A DNA stretch of 20,322 bases, taken from JBDSKH01 sp035495435. GTDB taxonomy: Bacteria > Actinomycetota > Actinomycetes > Actinomycetales > Microbacteriaceae. The stretch lies in NCBI GenBank assembly GCA_035495435.1, contig DATJFV010000042.1:1-20322 (forward strand), given 5' to 3'. The position numbers and the translations under genes were made by a program. This document shows positions 6,453 through 14,407 of the stretch, piece by piece (position 1 is the stretch's first letter; each line of letters starts with the position of its first letter). A model generated the notes under the pieces. That model made no database searches, was not told the DNA's origin, and was given only the letters and a program-made list of their open reading frames with translations.

Positions 6453-7913
6453 ATGACCGTTGACACGACAACCGCTCTGCCCTTCAAGGTCGCCGACCTG
6501 AGCCTGGCGGAAGCGGGTCGACACCAGATCCGTCTCGCCGAGAACGAGATGCCGGGGCTGATGGCGCTGCGCGAGGAGTTCGGCCCCACCCAGCCGTTGG
6601 CGGGTGCGCGCATCGCGGGGTCGCTGCACATGACGGTGCAGACCGCGGTGCTGATCGAGACGCTCGTTGCCCTCGGGGCCGAGGTGCGTTGGGCGTCGTG
6701 CAACATCTTCTCCACCCAGGACGAGGCGGCGGCGGCGGTCGCCGTCGGGCCGTCGGGTACGCCGGAGTCGCCCGCGGGGGTGCCGGTGTTCGCCTGGAAG
6801 GGCGAGACGCTCGAGGAGTACTGGTGGTGCACCGAGCAGATCTTCGACTGGAGCGCGTCGGGGTACGACGGGCCGAACATGATCCTCGATGACGGCGGCG
6901 ACGCCACCCTGCTGGTGCACAAGGGGCGCGAGTACGAGCTGGCGGGTGCCGTTCCCGACACCGCGCCCGACGCGTCGCACGAGTTGAGCGTCATCCTCGA
7001 CGTGCTGCGCCGGTCGCTGGCCCGGTCGTCCGACCGCTGGCAGACGGTCGCCGCCGGCATCCGCGGTGTCACCGAGGAGACCACGACGGGCGTGCACCGG
7101 CTGTACGAGCTGCACCGGCGCGGCGAGCTGCTGTTCCCGGCGATCAACGTCAACGACTCGGTGACGAAGTCGAAGTTCGACAACAAGTACGGCATCCGCC
7201 ACTCGCTGCCCGACGGGCTGAACCGTGCCACCGACGTGCTGATCGGCGGCAAGGTCGCCTTCGTCGCCGGCTACGGGGATGTCGGCAAGGGCGCCGCCGA
7301 GGCGCTGCGCGGGCAGGGCGCCCGGGTGATCGTCAGCGAGGTCGACCCGATCAACGCCCTGCAGGCGGCGATGGACGGCTACCAGGTGGCCCGCATCGAG
7401 TCGGTGCTGCCCGACGTCGACATCTGGGTCACCGGCACCGGCAACGAGAACGTGATCACGGTCGAGCACCTGCTGGGCATGAAGCATCAGGCGATCGTGG
7501 CCAACGTCGGCCACTTCGACAACGAGATCGATATCGCTGGGCTCGAGAAGCTGGCCGGCGCGACCAAGGTCGAGATCAAGCCCCAGGTGCACGAGTGGAA
7601 GCTGCCCAACGGCCGCTCGGTGCTCGTGCTGTCGGAGGGCCGGCTGATGAACCTCGGCAACGCGACCGGGCACCCGTCGTTCGTGATGAGCAACTCGTTC
7701 TCGAACCAGGTGCTGGCGCAGCTCGAGCTGTACACGCGCACCGACGCCTACCCGGTGGGGGTGTACGTGCTTCCCAAGGTTCTCGATGAGAAGGTGGCGC
7801 GCCTGCACCTCGCGGCGCTCGGGGTCGAGCTGACCGAGCTGACTCCGCAGCAGGCGGCGTACATCGGCGTGCCGGTCGAGGGCCCGTACAAGGTCGACCA
7901 CTACCGGTACTGA
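6453..7913 (+). CDS. ahcY: Adenosylhomocysteinase (S-adenosylhomocysteine hydrolase)
   Basis: The 486-residue cytoplasmic enzyme splits S-adenosylhomocysteine into adenosine and homocysteine, which removes the product inhibitor of methyltransferases and recycles methionine. The N-terminal substrate domain has SLHMT (His59), WASCNIFSTQDEAAAA (80-95) and ILDDGGDAT. The insert typical of bacterial and mycobacterial enzymes follows, with VTEETTTGVHRL and NVNDSVTKSKFDNKYG. The NAD site GYGDVGKG is at 273-280, with VTGTGNENVI, NVGHFDNEID and NLGNATGHPSFVMSNSF after it. The C-terminus GPYKVDHYRY carries the Lys and Tyr that reach the neighbouring subunit's cofactor in the tetramer. Length is normal. 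There is no room for a SAM or SAH riboswitch, because the start lies 9 bp after the DUF3499 stop; expression probably depends on the -10 at 6441-6446. Confidence 0.98.
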   Translation: MTVDTTTALPFKVADLSLAEAGRHQIRLAENEMPGLMALREEFGPTQPLAGARIAGSLHMTVQTAVLIETLVALGAEVRWASCNIFSTQDEAAAAVAVGPSGTPESPAGVPVFAWKGETLEEYWWCTEQIFDWSASGYDGPNMILDDGGDATLLVHKGREYELAGAVPDTAPDASHELSVILDVLRRSLARSSDRWQTVAAGIRGVTEETTTGVHRLYELHRRGELLFPAINVNDSVTKSKFDNKYGIRHSLPDGLNRATDVLIGGKVAFVAGYGDVGKGAAEALRGQGARVIVSEVDPINALQAAMDGYQVARIESVLPDVDIWVTGTGNENVITVEHLLGMKHQAIVANVGHFDNEIDIAGLEKLAGATKVEIKPQVHEWKLPNGRSVLVLSEGRLMNLGNATGHPSFVMSNSFSNQVLAQLELYTRTDAYPVGVYVLPKVLDEKVARLHLAALGVELTELTPQQAAYIGVPVEGPYKVDHYRY

Positions 7914-7933
7914 GCCCCCGCGCGGCGGGCGTC

Positions 7934-7992
7934 GCCGATCGAGTAGCCCGCGCAGCGGGCCCCCTGCCGATCGAGTAGCCCGCGCAGCGGGC
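7934..7992. repeat. Two tandem 27-bp copies of a GCCCGC-GCA-GCGGGC hairpin repeat
   Basis: A 27-base unit at 7934-7960 is repeated exactly at 7966-7992, with 5 bp between. Each holds ATCGAGTA followed by a perfect 6-bp stem with a GCA loop (7946-7960 and 7978-7992). The second copy continues into GTATCGAG, whose TCGA can pair back with the TCGA before the stem. A weaker relative may lie at 7914-7930. The unit starts just after the ahcY stop, between convergent genes, where it could act as terminator or as a REP-like element. Sequences of the form TCGAGTA-stem-GTATCGA are, as I recall, common between genes in Microbacteriaceae. Confidence 0.75.
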
Positions 7993-8015
7993 GTATCGAG
8001 ATCCCCGCCCCGCCC

Positions 8016-8283
8016 GCGTCGGAAACTCAGGAACCTCGATCCCGCCCGCTGTCAGCGCCCCCGCACCACGGCATCCGCCCCCCGTCGCTTCCTGAGTTTC
8101 CGACGCCGGCCCTCCGCACCCGACGTCGGCGGCTCACCGCCGCGCCAACAGAACCCGCGCCGGGGCGCCCCGCGTCGGAAATTCAGGAAGAACGATTCCG
8201 GATGCGGCCGCACGCCCCGTAAACACGGGTGCGCGGGCGGTGGGCTGGCTGGTCCGCGCGCGAGGTTCCTGAGTTTCCGACGC
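8016..8283. repeat. 268-bp element with perfect 23-bp terminal inverted repeats and internal inverted copies
   Basis: The core GCGTCGGAAACTCAGGAA occurs four times in alternating orientation: forward at 8016-8033 (A), inverted at 8089-8106 (B), forward at 8172-8189 with one mismatch (C), and inverted at 8266-8283 (D). A and D extend to a perfect 23-bp inverted pair (8016-8038 and 8261-8283). Inside are three smaller hairpins: CGGCGG-CTCA-CCGCCG (8127-8142), CGGGGCGCCCCG (8161-8172) and CCCGT-AAAC-ACGGG (8216-8229). No convincing coding sequence and no clear target-site duplication is visible. It fills most of the gap between the convergent ahcY and RDD genes. It could be a MITE-like or REP/BIME-like element, or a structured RNA; the function is unknown. 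Confidence 0.8.
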
Positions 8284-8315
8284 ACCAGCCGGATGAGGAC
8301 CCGACCCCCGCGGAG

Positions 8316-9146
8316 CTACCCGCGCTCGGGGAACCGGTGCGGCAGCCCGCGCAGCGCCGGCTCGAGCCGGTCGACGCGCTGCTGTTCGAGCTGCAGCGCT
8401 GCCGCCTCGCGGTCGCGTCGCACGGCGGCGACGCCCATGAGCAGCAGTTCCGGCGCGACGGTGGGGATGGGGGAGACGAACCCGGCCACCTCGTCGGCGA
8501 GCTGCCGGGCGGCCCAGCTGCGGCGATCCGGGGTCAGGTGACGCGCCTGCGCGAGGAATTGCGCCACCCGGCGCGACAGGCCGTCGGGCATGCGCGCGAC
8601 GTCGGCGGTCTGCGCCCACTGCGCGAGCGGCGGGGGGATCGGCGGCGCCGGCGCCGGCATCCGCGCCACGCGTTCGTACTGGCTGTAGGTGCCGGCGACC
8701 AGGTCGCCGATGCGCCGGGTGCGGTCGGTGACGAGTCCGGCGATCGCGGCCAGACCGCCGAGGGTCATGAAGATCTCGAAGACGCCGACGAGGGCGCGGA
8801 TGGCGGCGTGACGGAATCCGATCGCGGCGCCGTCGTCGCGCACGATCCTCGCCCCGACGGCGAGGCGCCCCAGCGACTTGCCGTGGCTGGCGGTCTCGAC
8901 GGCGATCGGGGCCGCGACCAGGCACAGCACCAGGGCGACGACGGCGAGGATGCCGTACACCGCATCCTCGCTGCCGATCGAGCCGGCAGCATTGAACAGC
9001 TGCACGGCGATGATCAGGTAGCTGCCGAAGTAGACCAGGTAGTCGATCGCCGAGCCGGCCGCCCGCAGCGCCCACCCGGTGGGTCGCAGTTCGAGCTCGA
9101 CGGCCTCACCGGTGACCAGGGAGTCGGGGTCGTCGTGCTCCGCCAT
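8316..9146 (-). CDS. RDD family membrane protein
   Basis: The 276-residue protein has an RDD domain in its N-terminal half. After a short acidic leader comes ELRPTGWALRAAGSAIDYLVYFGSYLII (about 20-47), with the conserved Arg and Asp at the start of the first membrane helix. A second helix follows (64-82), then SLGRLAVGARIVRDDGAAIGFRHAAIRAL with the second conserved Arg/Asp set, and a third helix (about 119-138). A soluble C-terminal tail of about 110 residues with a PAPAPPIPPP linker and an alpha-helical Ala/Arg-rich end is longer than a minimal RDD protein. RDD proteins are poorly understood; some are transport-linked. In actinobacteria this type is encoded with SpoIIM, DUF58 and MoxR genes (Rv3692-Rv3695 in M. 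tuberculosis, from memory). The ATG at 9146 is only 20 bp from the divergent spoIIM-like start. Confidence 0.88.
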   Translation of the reverse strand: MAEHDDPDSLVTGEAVELELRPTGWALRAAGSAIDYLVYFGSYLIIAVQLFNAAGSIGSEDAVYGILAVVALVLCLVAAPIAVETASHGKSLGRLAVGARIVRDDGAAIGFRHAAIRALVGVFEIFMTLGGLAAIAGLVTDRTRRIGDLVAGTYSQYERVARMPAPAPPIPPPLAQWAQTADVARMPDGLSRRVAQFLAQARHLTPDRRSWAARQLADEVAGFVSPIPTVAPELLLMGVAAVRRDREAAALQLEQQRVDRLEPALRGLPHRFPERG

Positions 9147-9151
9147 GCGGC

Positions 9152-9158
9152 TATCATC
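9152..9158. promoter_or_regulatory. Overlapping divergent -10 elements of the RDD and spoIIM-like genes
   Basis: On the plus strand TATCAT (9152-9157) ends 9 bases before the ATG at 9167. On the minus strand GATGAT (9158 to 9153) ends 6 bases before the ATG at 9146. The two hexamers occupy almost the same base pairs, so the two promoters, if both are real, would compete for RNA polymerase. The minus-strand hexamer departs from TAnnnT at its first base and is the less certain of the two. Confidence 0.4.
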
Positions 9159-9166
9159 GCAGGCAG

Positions 9167-10162
9167 ATGGATCTTGACGCCTACTCGGCTGCGCATGGCG
9201 CGGAGTGGGATCGGCTCGCCCGGCTGGGCCGGCAGCGCACCCTCGACGGTGCCGACGCCGACGAGCTGATCGAGCTGTACCAGGAGGGCGCCACCCATCT
9301 GTCGACGATCCGCACGACCGTCGGCCAGTCGGCGCAGGGTGACCGGCTGTCGCTGGCCCTCTCGCGGGCTCGCCTGCGCTTCACCGGCACCCCCGCCGAT
9401 CCGCTGCGCTCGATCAGCGTGTTCTTCGCGCAGTCGCTGCCGGCGGCGTTCTACCGGGTGCGCTGGCTGACGCTCGCGGTCACGGTGGCGGTGTCGATCG
9501 TGTTCGTGGTGTTCTTCGCCTGGTACTCCTCCGACCCGCGGCTGCTGGCCACCCTCGGGTCGCCCGACCAGTTGCGGCAGTACGCCGAGCAGGACTTCGT
9601 CGGCTACTACGACGCCAACTCGGAGGCCGGGTTCGCCGGGCAGGTCTGGACCAACAACGCCTGGCTCGCGGCCCAGTGCATCATGTTCGGCATCTTCGGG
9701 GTGTGGACCCCGGTGGTGCTGCTGCAGACCGGATCGAACACCGGCATCTCGGCCGCGATCATGAACGAGTACGGCCGGCTCGACCACTTCTTCCTGTACA
9801 TCGCGCCACACGGTCAGCTCGAGCTGTACTCGGTGTTCACCGCGGGAGCAGCCGGGCTGATGATCTTCTGGTCGTGGATCGCCCCCGGCGCCCGCACCCG
9901 GCTGCAGGCACTCGCCGAGGACGGGCGCACCCTGTTCACCCTCGTCATCGGGCTGACCCTCACCCTGCTCATCTCGGGCCTCATCGAGGGCATCGTCACC
10001 CGGCAGGACTGGCCCTGGCCGATCAAGATCGGCATCGGCACGGTGGCGCTCGCCGCCGTGCTGGTCTACCAGTGGGTGCTGGGGCGCCGTGTCGTGCGCG
10101 CGGGAGCGACGGGCGACCTGTCGGAGTTCGACGCGGGCGCCCGCCGCATCGTCAGCGCGTAA
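9167..10162 (+). CDS. Stage II sporulation protein M (SpoIIM/DUF95) family membrane protein
   Basis: The 331-residue protein has a soluble N-terminal part (about 1-100) with the family's ELIELYQEGATHLSTIRT helix and then several membrane segments: about 100-122, 160-190, 220-243, 262-282 and 290-310. The motif NNAWLAAQCIMFGIFGVWTPVVLLQTG and the later IAPHGQLELYSVFTAGAAGL carry the PHG and E residues that define the SpoIIM/DUF95 family. In Bacillus SpoIIM belongs to the engulfment DMP complex with the peptidoglycan enzymes SpoIID and SpoIIP. In non-sporulating actinobacteria the family instead accompanies RDD, DUF58 and MoxR genes, and a role in envelope remodelling is an inference. It is divergent from the RDD gene and ends 24 bp from the convergent aquaporin stop, a gap holding short palindromes (10163-10170 and 10177-10184). 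Confidence 0.9.
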   Translation: MDLDAYSAAHGAEWDRLARLGRQRTLDGADADELIELYQEGATHLSTIRTTVGQSAQGDRLSLALSRARLRFTGTPADPLRSISVFFAQSLPAAFYRVRWLTLAVTVAVSIVFVVFFAWYSSDPRLLATLGSPDQLRQYAEQDFVGYYDANSEAGFAGQVWTNNAWLAAQCIMFGIFGVWTPVVLLQTGSNTGISAAIMNEYGRLDHFFLYIAPHGQLELYSVFTAGAAGLMIFWSWIAPGARTRLQALAEDGRTLFTLVIGLTLTLLISGLIEGIVTRQDWPWPIKIGIGTVALAAVLVYQWVLGRRVVRAGATGDLSEFDAGARRIVSA

Positions 10163-10186
10163 CCGCGCGGGCGGATCGGCGCCGGG

Positions 10187-10891
10187 CTACCGACGCCCGA
10201 ACAGCGGCTTCCAGGTGAACCCGGCGATGAGCCCGCCGACCGCCGGTGCCACGAGGAACACCCACAGCTGTGCAAGCGCGTCCGGTCCGCCGAACACGGC
10301 GGTCGCGATCGAGCGCGCGGGGTTCACCGACGAGCCCGAGACCGGGATCATCACCAGGTGCACCATGGTCAGCGCCAGGCCGATGGCCAGCGGCGCGAAC
10401 CCCGCGGTGGTCGACCCGGGAGCGGTGACGCCGAGGATGATCCAGAGGAACACGGCGGTGGCGACGGCCTCGGCGATGAGCACCGCGACCAGACCGAATC
10501 CGGCGGGCGAGTGCGCGTCGAACCCGTTCGACACCTGGTCGAACCCGAGCGGCAGACCGCTGGCGGTGAGCAGCAGCCAGAGCACGAGCGTGGCCACGAG
10601 ACCGCCGAGGATCTGCGCGATCACGTAGGGCACGACGTCGGCCCAGCGCATCCGGCCCGCGGCGGCGGCACCGAGCGTGACCGCCGGGTTGAAGTGGCCG
10701 CCCGAGATGTGGCCGACAGCGTAGGCCGCGGTCAGCACCGCGAGCCCCACGGCGATGGCGATTCCGAGGAAGCCGACGCTCTTGCCGGCGAACAGGGCGG
10801 TGCCGATGACACCGAAGACGAGGACGAAGGTTCCGAACACCTCGGCGATGAGGCGGCTGGTGAGCGAGTAGGGGGTGGTGGCGTCTGCCAT
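10187..10891 (-). CDS. aqpZ: Aquaporin Z-like MIP family channel
   Basis: The 234-residue protein has the six-helix MIP fold with both half-helix signatures: GGHFNPAVTL (Asn68-Pro-Ala) and SSVNPARSI (Asn190-Pro-Ala-Arg193). It conducts water, and possibly small solutes, across the cytoplasmic membrane. Aligned by eye with E. coli AqpZ, the selectivity filter residues are Val48 (Phe43 in AqpZ), His178 (His174), Ser187 (Thr183) and Arg193 (Arg189). The Phe-to-Val change should widen the pore while His and Arg are kept. The ATG at 10891 is preceded by GGATACGGATC. A possible -10, TAGGGT, lies at 10934-10929 on the minus strand, so the gene may have its own promoter in the 59 bp after the DUF58 gene as well as read-through from the operon. 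Its position among envelope genes next to mtrAB fits an osmotic role (inference). Confidence 0.93.
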   Translation of the reverse strand: MADATTPYSLTSRLIAEVFGTFVLVFGVIGTALFAGKSVGFLGIAIAVGLAVLTAAYAVGHISGGHFNPAVTLGAAAAGRMRWADVVPYVIAQILGGLVATLVLWLLLTASGLPLGFDQVSNGFDAHSPAGFGLVAVLIAEAVATAVFLWIILGVTAPGSTTAGFAPLAIGLALTMVHLVMIPVSGSSVNPARSIATAVFGGPDALAQLWVFLVAPAVGGLIAGFTWKPLFGRR

Positions 10892-10950
10892 GATCCGTAT
10901 CCAATCGTGAGGACGGGTTGCGTCTCCGACCCTAGCGAAGGAGCGGCCGT

Positions 10951-12264
10951 TCAGAGCCTCCCGGTTGCCTTCAGGGCCAGGTACCGGTCGGCGAGCGCCG
11001 GGGGCAGCTCGGTCGGTGCGGCGCTCACCACCTCGGCCCCCGACTGCCGGATCGCCGCCGCCACCCGCGTCGCGTCGAGCAGGGCGCGTTCGGCCGCCGC
11101 GGCCAGGTAGACCTCGTCGCGGTCGGCGCGCTGCCGGGTGGCGTCGAGTACGTCGGGGTCAGCGGCGGATGCCACCACGACCGTGTGCCGGCGGGTCAGC
11201 TCGGGCAGCATGGCGAGCATCGATCGCGAGGCACCGGGGGTGTCGATCGAGGTGAGCAGCACCACCAGGGCGCGCTGAGCGGTCACCTGGCGCACCAGCC
11301 CGGGGACCAGGCTCCAGTCGGGTTCGATGAGCTCGGGCTCGACCGGGGCCATGGTGTCGACCATGCGCGACAGCAGGTCGGCCCCGGTGGCGCCCTGCAC
11401 CCGGCCCCGCACGCGGCGATCCCAGATGAGCAGGTCGACGCGGTCGCCGGCGTGCGAGGCGAGCGCGGCGAGCAGCAGCGAGGCCTCGAACGCGGTGTCG
11501 ATGCGCGGTTCGTCGCCGATCCGCGCCGCCGAGGTGCGGCCCGAGTCGATGACCAGCACCACCCGCCGGTCGCGCTCGGGGCGCCAGGTGCGCACCACCA
11601 GCTGCATGTCGCCGGTCGCCGGGTCGCGCCGCCGGGCGGACGCGCGCCAGTCGAGGGAGCGCACGTCGTCACCGCGCACGTACTCGCGCAGCGAGTCGAA
11701 CTCGGTGCCCTGCCCGCGCACCATCACGCTGGTGCGACCGTCGAGTTCGCGAAGCCGCGCCAGCCGGGAGGGCAGGTGCCGGCGGGAGTGGAAGGGCGGC
11801 AGCACCCGCACCGCACCCGGCACGACGATGGTGGCCTGGCGCGCGGCGATGCGCAGCGGCCCGAATGAGCGCACGGTCACGTGCGCAGAGCGGCGCTCAC
11901 CGCGGCGGGTGGGGGTGAGGGTGGTGGTGAAACTGCGGCGCTCTCCGGCGGGCACGCGCACCGTGCGCCGGGCGGGTCGCGCGCCGGCGGAGGGCTGCCA
12001 GGCATCCCGCAGCACCCCGCGCACGGTGCGCCGGCCGCCGTTGGTGACGTGCAGCACGGCGGGCACCGACTCGCCCAGGCGCACGCGGGCGGCCAGCTCG
12101 CGGGTGAAGGTCAGCTTCCGCGGCGAACCGGCGACGACGAGATCGATGCCGGCCACCCCGACGACGACGGCCAGCCAGATCGCCAGCCCCGGCCATCCGC
12201 CGAGCACCACGACGGCCGCGCTGCCGGCCAGCAGAAGCGCGACGAACCAGCCCGAGACCGCCAT
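10951..12264 (-). CDS. DUF58 domain protein with degenerate von Willebrand A fold
   Basis: The 437-residue protein has two N-terminal membrane helices (about 5-22 and 26-45), a beta-rich extracytoplasmic or membrane-proximal region (about 50-150), the DUF58 hallmark GTEFDSLREYVRGDDVRSLDW followed by ASARR (186-211), and a von Willebrand A-like domain from about residue 234. The MIDAS strand reads VVLVIDSGRTS (235-245), so the first Asp (240) is present but the classic DxSxS is altered to DSGRTS. DUF58 proteins are the usual partners of MoxR AAA+ ATPases, probably as substrate or adaptor recruited through the vWA domain. The ATG at 12264 is 2 bp after the MoxR stop, so the two are co-translated. 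An open reading frame continues upstream to 12429 but runs through the MoxR gene in another frame and is not used. Confidence 0.92.
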   Translation of the reverse strand: MAVSGWFVALLLAGSAAVVVLGGWPGLAIWLAVVVGVAGIDLVVAGSPRKLTFTRELAARVRLGESVPAVLHVTNGGRRTVRGVLRDAWQPSAGARPARRTVRVPAGERRSFTTTLTPTRRGERRSAHVTVRSFGPLRIAARQATIVVPGAVRVLPPFHSRRHLPSRLARLRELDGRTSVMVRGQGTEFDSLREYVRGDDVRSLDWRASARRRDPATGDMQLVVRTWRPERDRRVVLVIDSGRTSAARIGDEPRIDTAFEASLLLAALASHAGDRVDLLIWDRRVRGRVQGATGADLLSRMVDTMAPVEPELIEPDWSLVPGLVRQVTAQRALVVLLTSIDTPGASRSMLAMLPELTRRHTVVVASAADPDVLDATRQRADRDEVYLAAAAERALLDATRVAAAIRQSGAEVVSAAPTELPPALADRYLALKATGRL

Positions 12265-12266
12265 GA

Positions 12267-13235
<969 letters not shown>

Positions 13236-13240
13236 TCTGG

Positions 13241-14407
13241 CTAGGGCCGGGCGGCCGCTTCGGTGTCGGTCTCGAGCTGGAGGAGGTCGTCGGAGAGCCG
13301 GACGAGCTCCGCGTCGTTCTGCGGGATGCGGTGGATCAGGATGCCGGCCACCTCGCCGCGGTCGCGTCCGGTGAGGGCGGCCACGGCATCCGCGACCTCG
13401 TCGACACTGGCCAGGCGCGACAGGCCGCAGGCGGTCGCCAGGCGCGTGACGGTGCCGATGCGCAGGGCGTCGAGCGCATGCAGGCGTGCGCCCGCCCGCT
13501 CGTAGAGTCGTGCGCGGCCGCGCATGGTCTCGCTGGAACGCACCACGACGGGCAGGTTCTCGACCACCAGCGGGCCGACCCGCCGTGCCCGCCAGAACAC
13601 GGCGCCGAGCACGGTCAGCACCAGCAGCACCACCAGCGGCGTGACCCACCCAGGCGTGAGCTCGGCGATCGTGGGCGGCGTCTGCCCCTCCAGGTCGGCG
13701 ACGGTGGGGATGTACCAGACGAGGGTGCCGTGCCGGCCCAACAGGTTGAGCGCCAGGGCGGCGTTGCCCGCGGAGGCGACCCGGTCGTTGCTGAGCGCGC
13801 TGCTGAGGCCCAGGAGGGTGACGTTCGTGCCGTGCACGTCGAGCTGGACGAGCCCGAACCGGTCGCCGTCGGCGAGGCAGCCCACCGCGTCGCCCGTGTC
13901 GCCATCCGCGGTGATGCGGTACGACGACCCCTCGGCCTCGACGGTGCCCGCCTTTTGCACGGCGGTCAGGTCGCAGTCGGCCGCGAAGGTGCCACCGGCC
14001 GCCCCGGCCTGCGCGACCCCGGGAGCCAGGTCCTGCAGTTCGAACCCGGTCGGCTCGAGCACGACCAGGTCGGTCGTCGCGCGCAGCAGCCGGGCGTGCT
14101 GCGCCTCGTCGAGCAGCAGGTCGACATCCCAGAGCAGGATCGTCGCATCGCCGTGCGCCGCCGCGGTGATCGTCGCGTCGAGGTCACCGGTCTGCACCAC
14201 CGTGACCCCCTGGTCCTTCAGCACCTCGGCCACCGCCATCGCACCCTGCGGTGCGGGGTTGTCGGCGGCGAGCGGAACGCCCTGCTGCAGCCCGCCCGTG
14301 GCGCTCGAGATCGTCAGGATCGCCGCGACCACCAGCACCGCCGCGGCCACGATCCAGATGGCGGCGCGTCGCAGCGCCCGGCCGGCGGTGGGGGTGGTGA
14401 TGGTCAT
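13241..14407 (-). CDS. DUF4350 domain membrane protein
   Basis: The 388-residue protein has an N-terminal membrane helix (about 12-33), a DUF4350 domain of about 45-235 that looks like a glutamine amidotransferase-like alpha/beta fold (SATGGLQQGVPLAADNPAPQGAMAVAEVLKDQG, ILLWDVDLLLDEAQHARL, LVVLEPTGFEL), a second membrane helix (about 255-275) and a cytoplasmic helical tail (about 285-388). DUF4350 proteins occur with MoxR and DUF58 genes; no reaction is established. The domain probably faces outside, between the two helices (inference from topology). The ATG at 14407 overlaps the DUF4129 stop as ATGA, a 4-bp overlap that indicates translational coupling. An upstream frame to 14449 exists, but it lies inside the previous gene. 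Confidence 0.88.
   Translation of the reverse strand: MTITTPTAGRALRRAAIWIVAAAVLVVAAILTISSATGGLQQGVPLAADNPAPQGAMAVAEVLKDQGVTVVQTGDLDATITAAAHGDATILLWDVDLLLDEAQHARLLRATTDLVVLEPTGFELQDLAPGVAQAGAAGGTFAADCDLTAVQKAGTVEAEGSSYRITADGDTGDAVGCLADGDRFGLVQLDVHGTNVTLLGLSSALSNDRVASAGNAALALNLLGRHGTLVWYIPTVADLEGQTPPTIAELTPGWVTPLVVLLVLTVLGAVFWRARRVGPLVVENLPVVVRSSETMRGRARLYERAGARLHALDALRIGTVTRLATACGLSRLASVDEVADAVAALTGRDRGEVAGILIHRIPQNDAELVRLSDDLLQLETDTEAAARP

Noticed and set aside
5445..7901. Open minus-strand frame of about 800 codons opposite ahcY, DUF3499 and DUF5719
   Set aside because: It crosses several well-supported genes and gives low-complexity Arg/His/Asp-rich sequence. ahcY on the plus strand is certain.
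8016..8283. CRISPR array
   Set aside because: The repeats are 18-23 bases, alternate in orientation, and are separated by unequal spacers, with no cas genes nearby.
8052..8285. Small minus-strand reading frame in the repeat region
   Set aside because: It consists of translated inverted repeats with no start context or motif, and the region is better described as non-coding.
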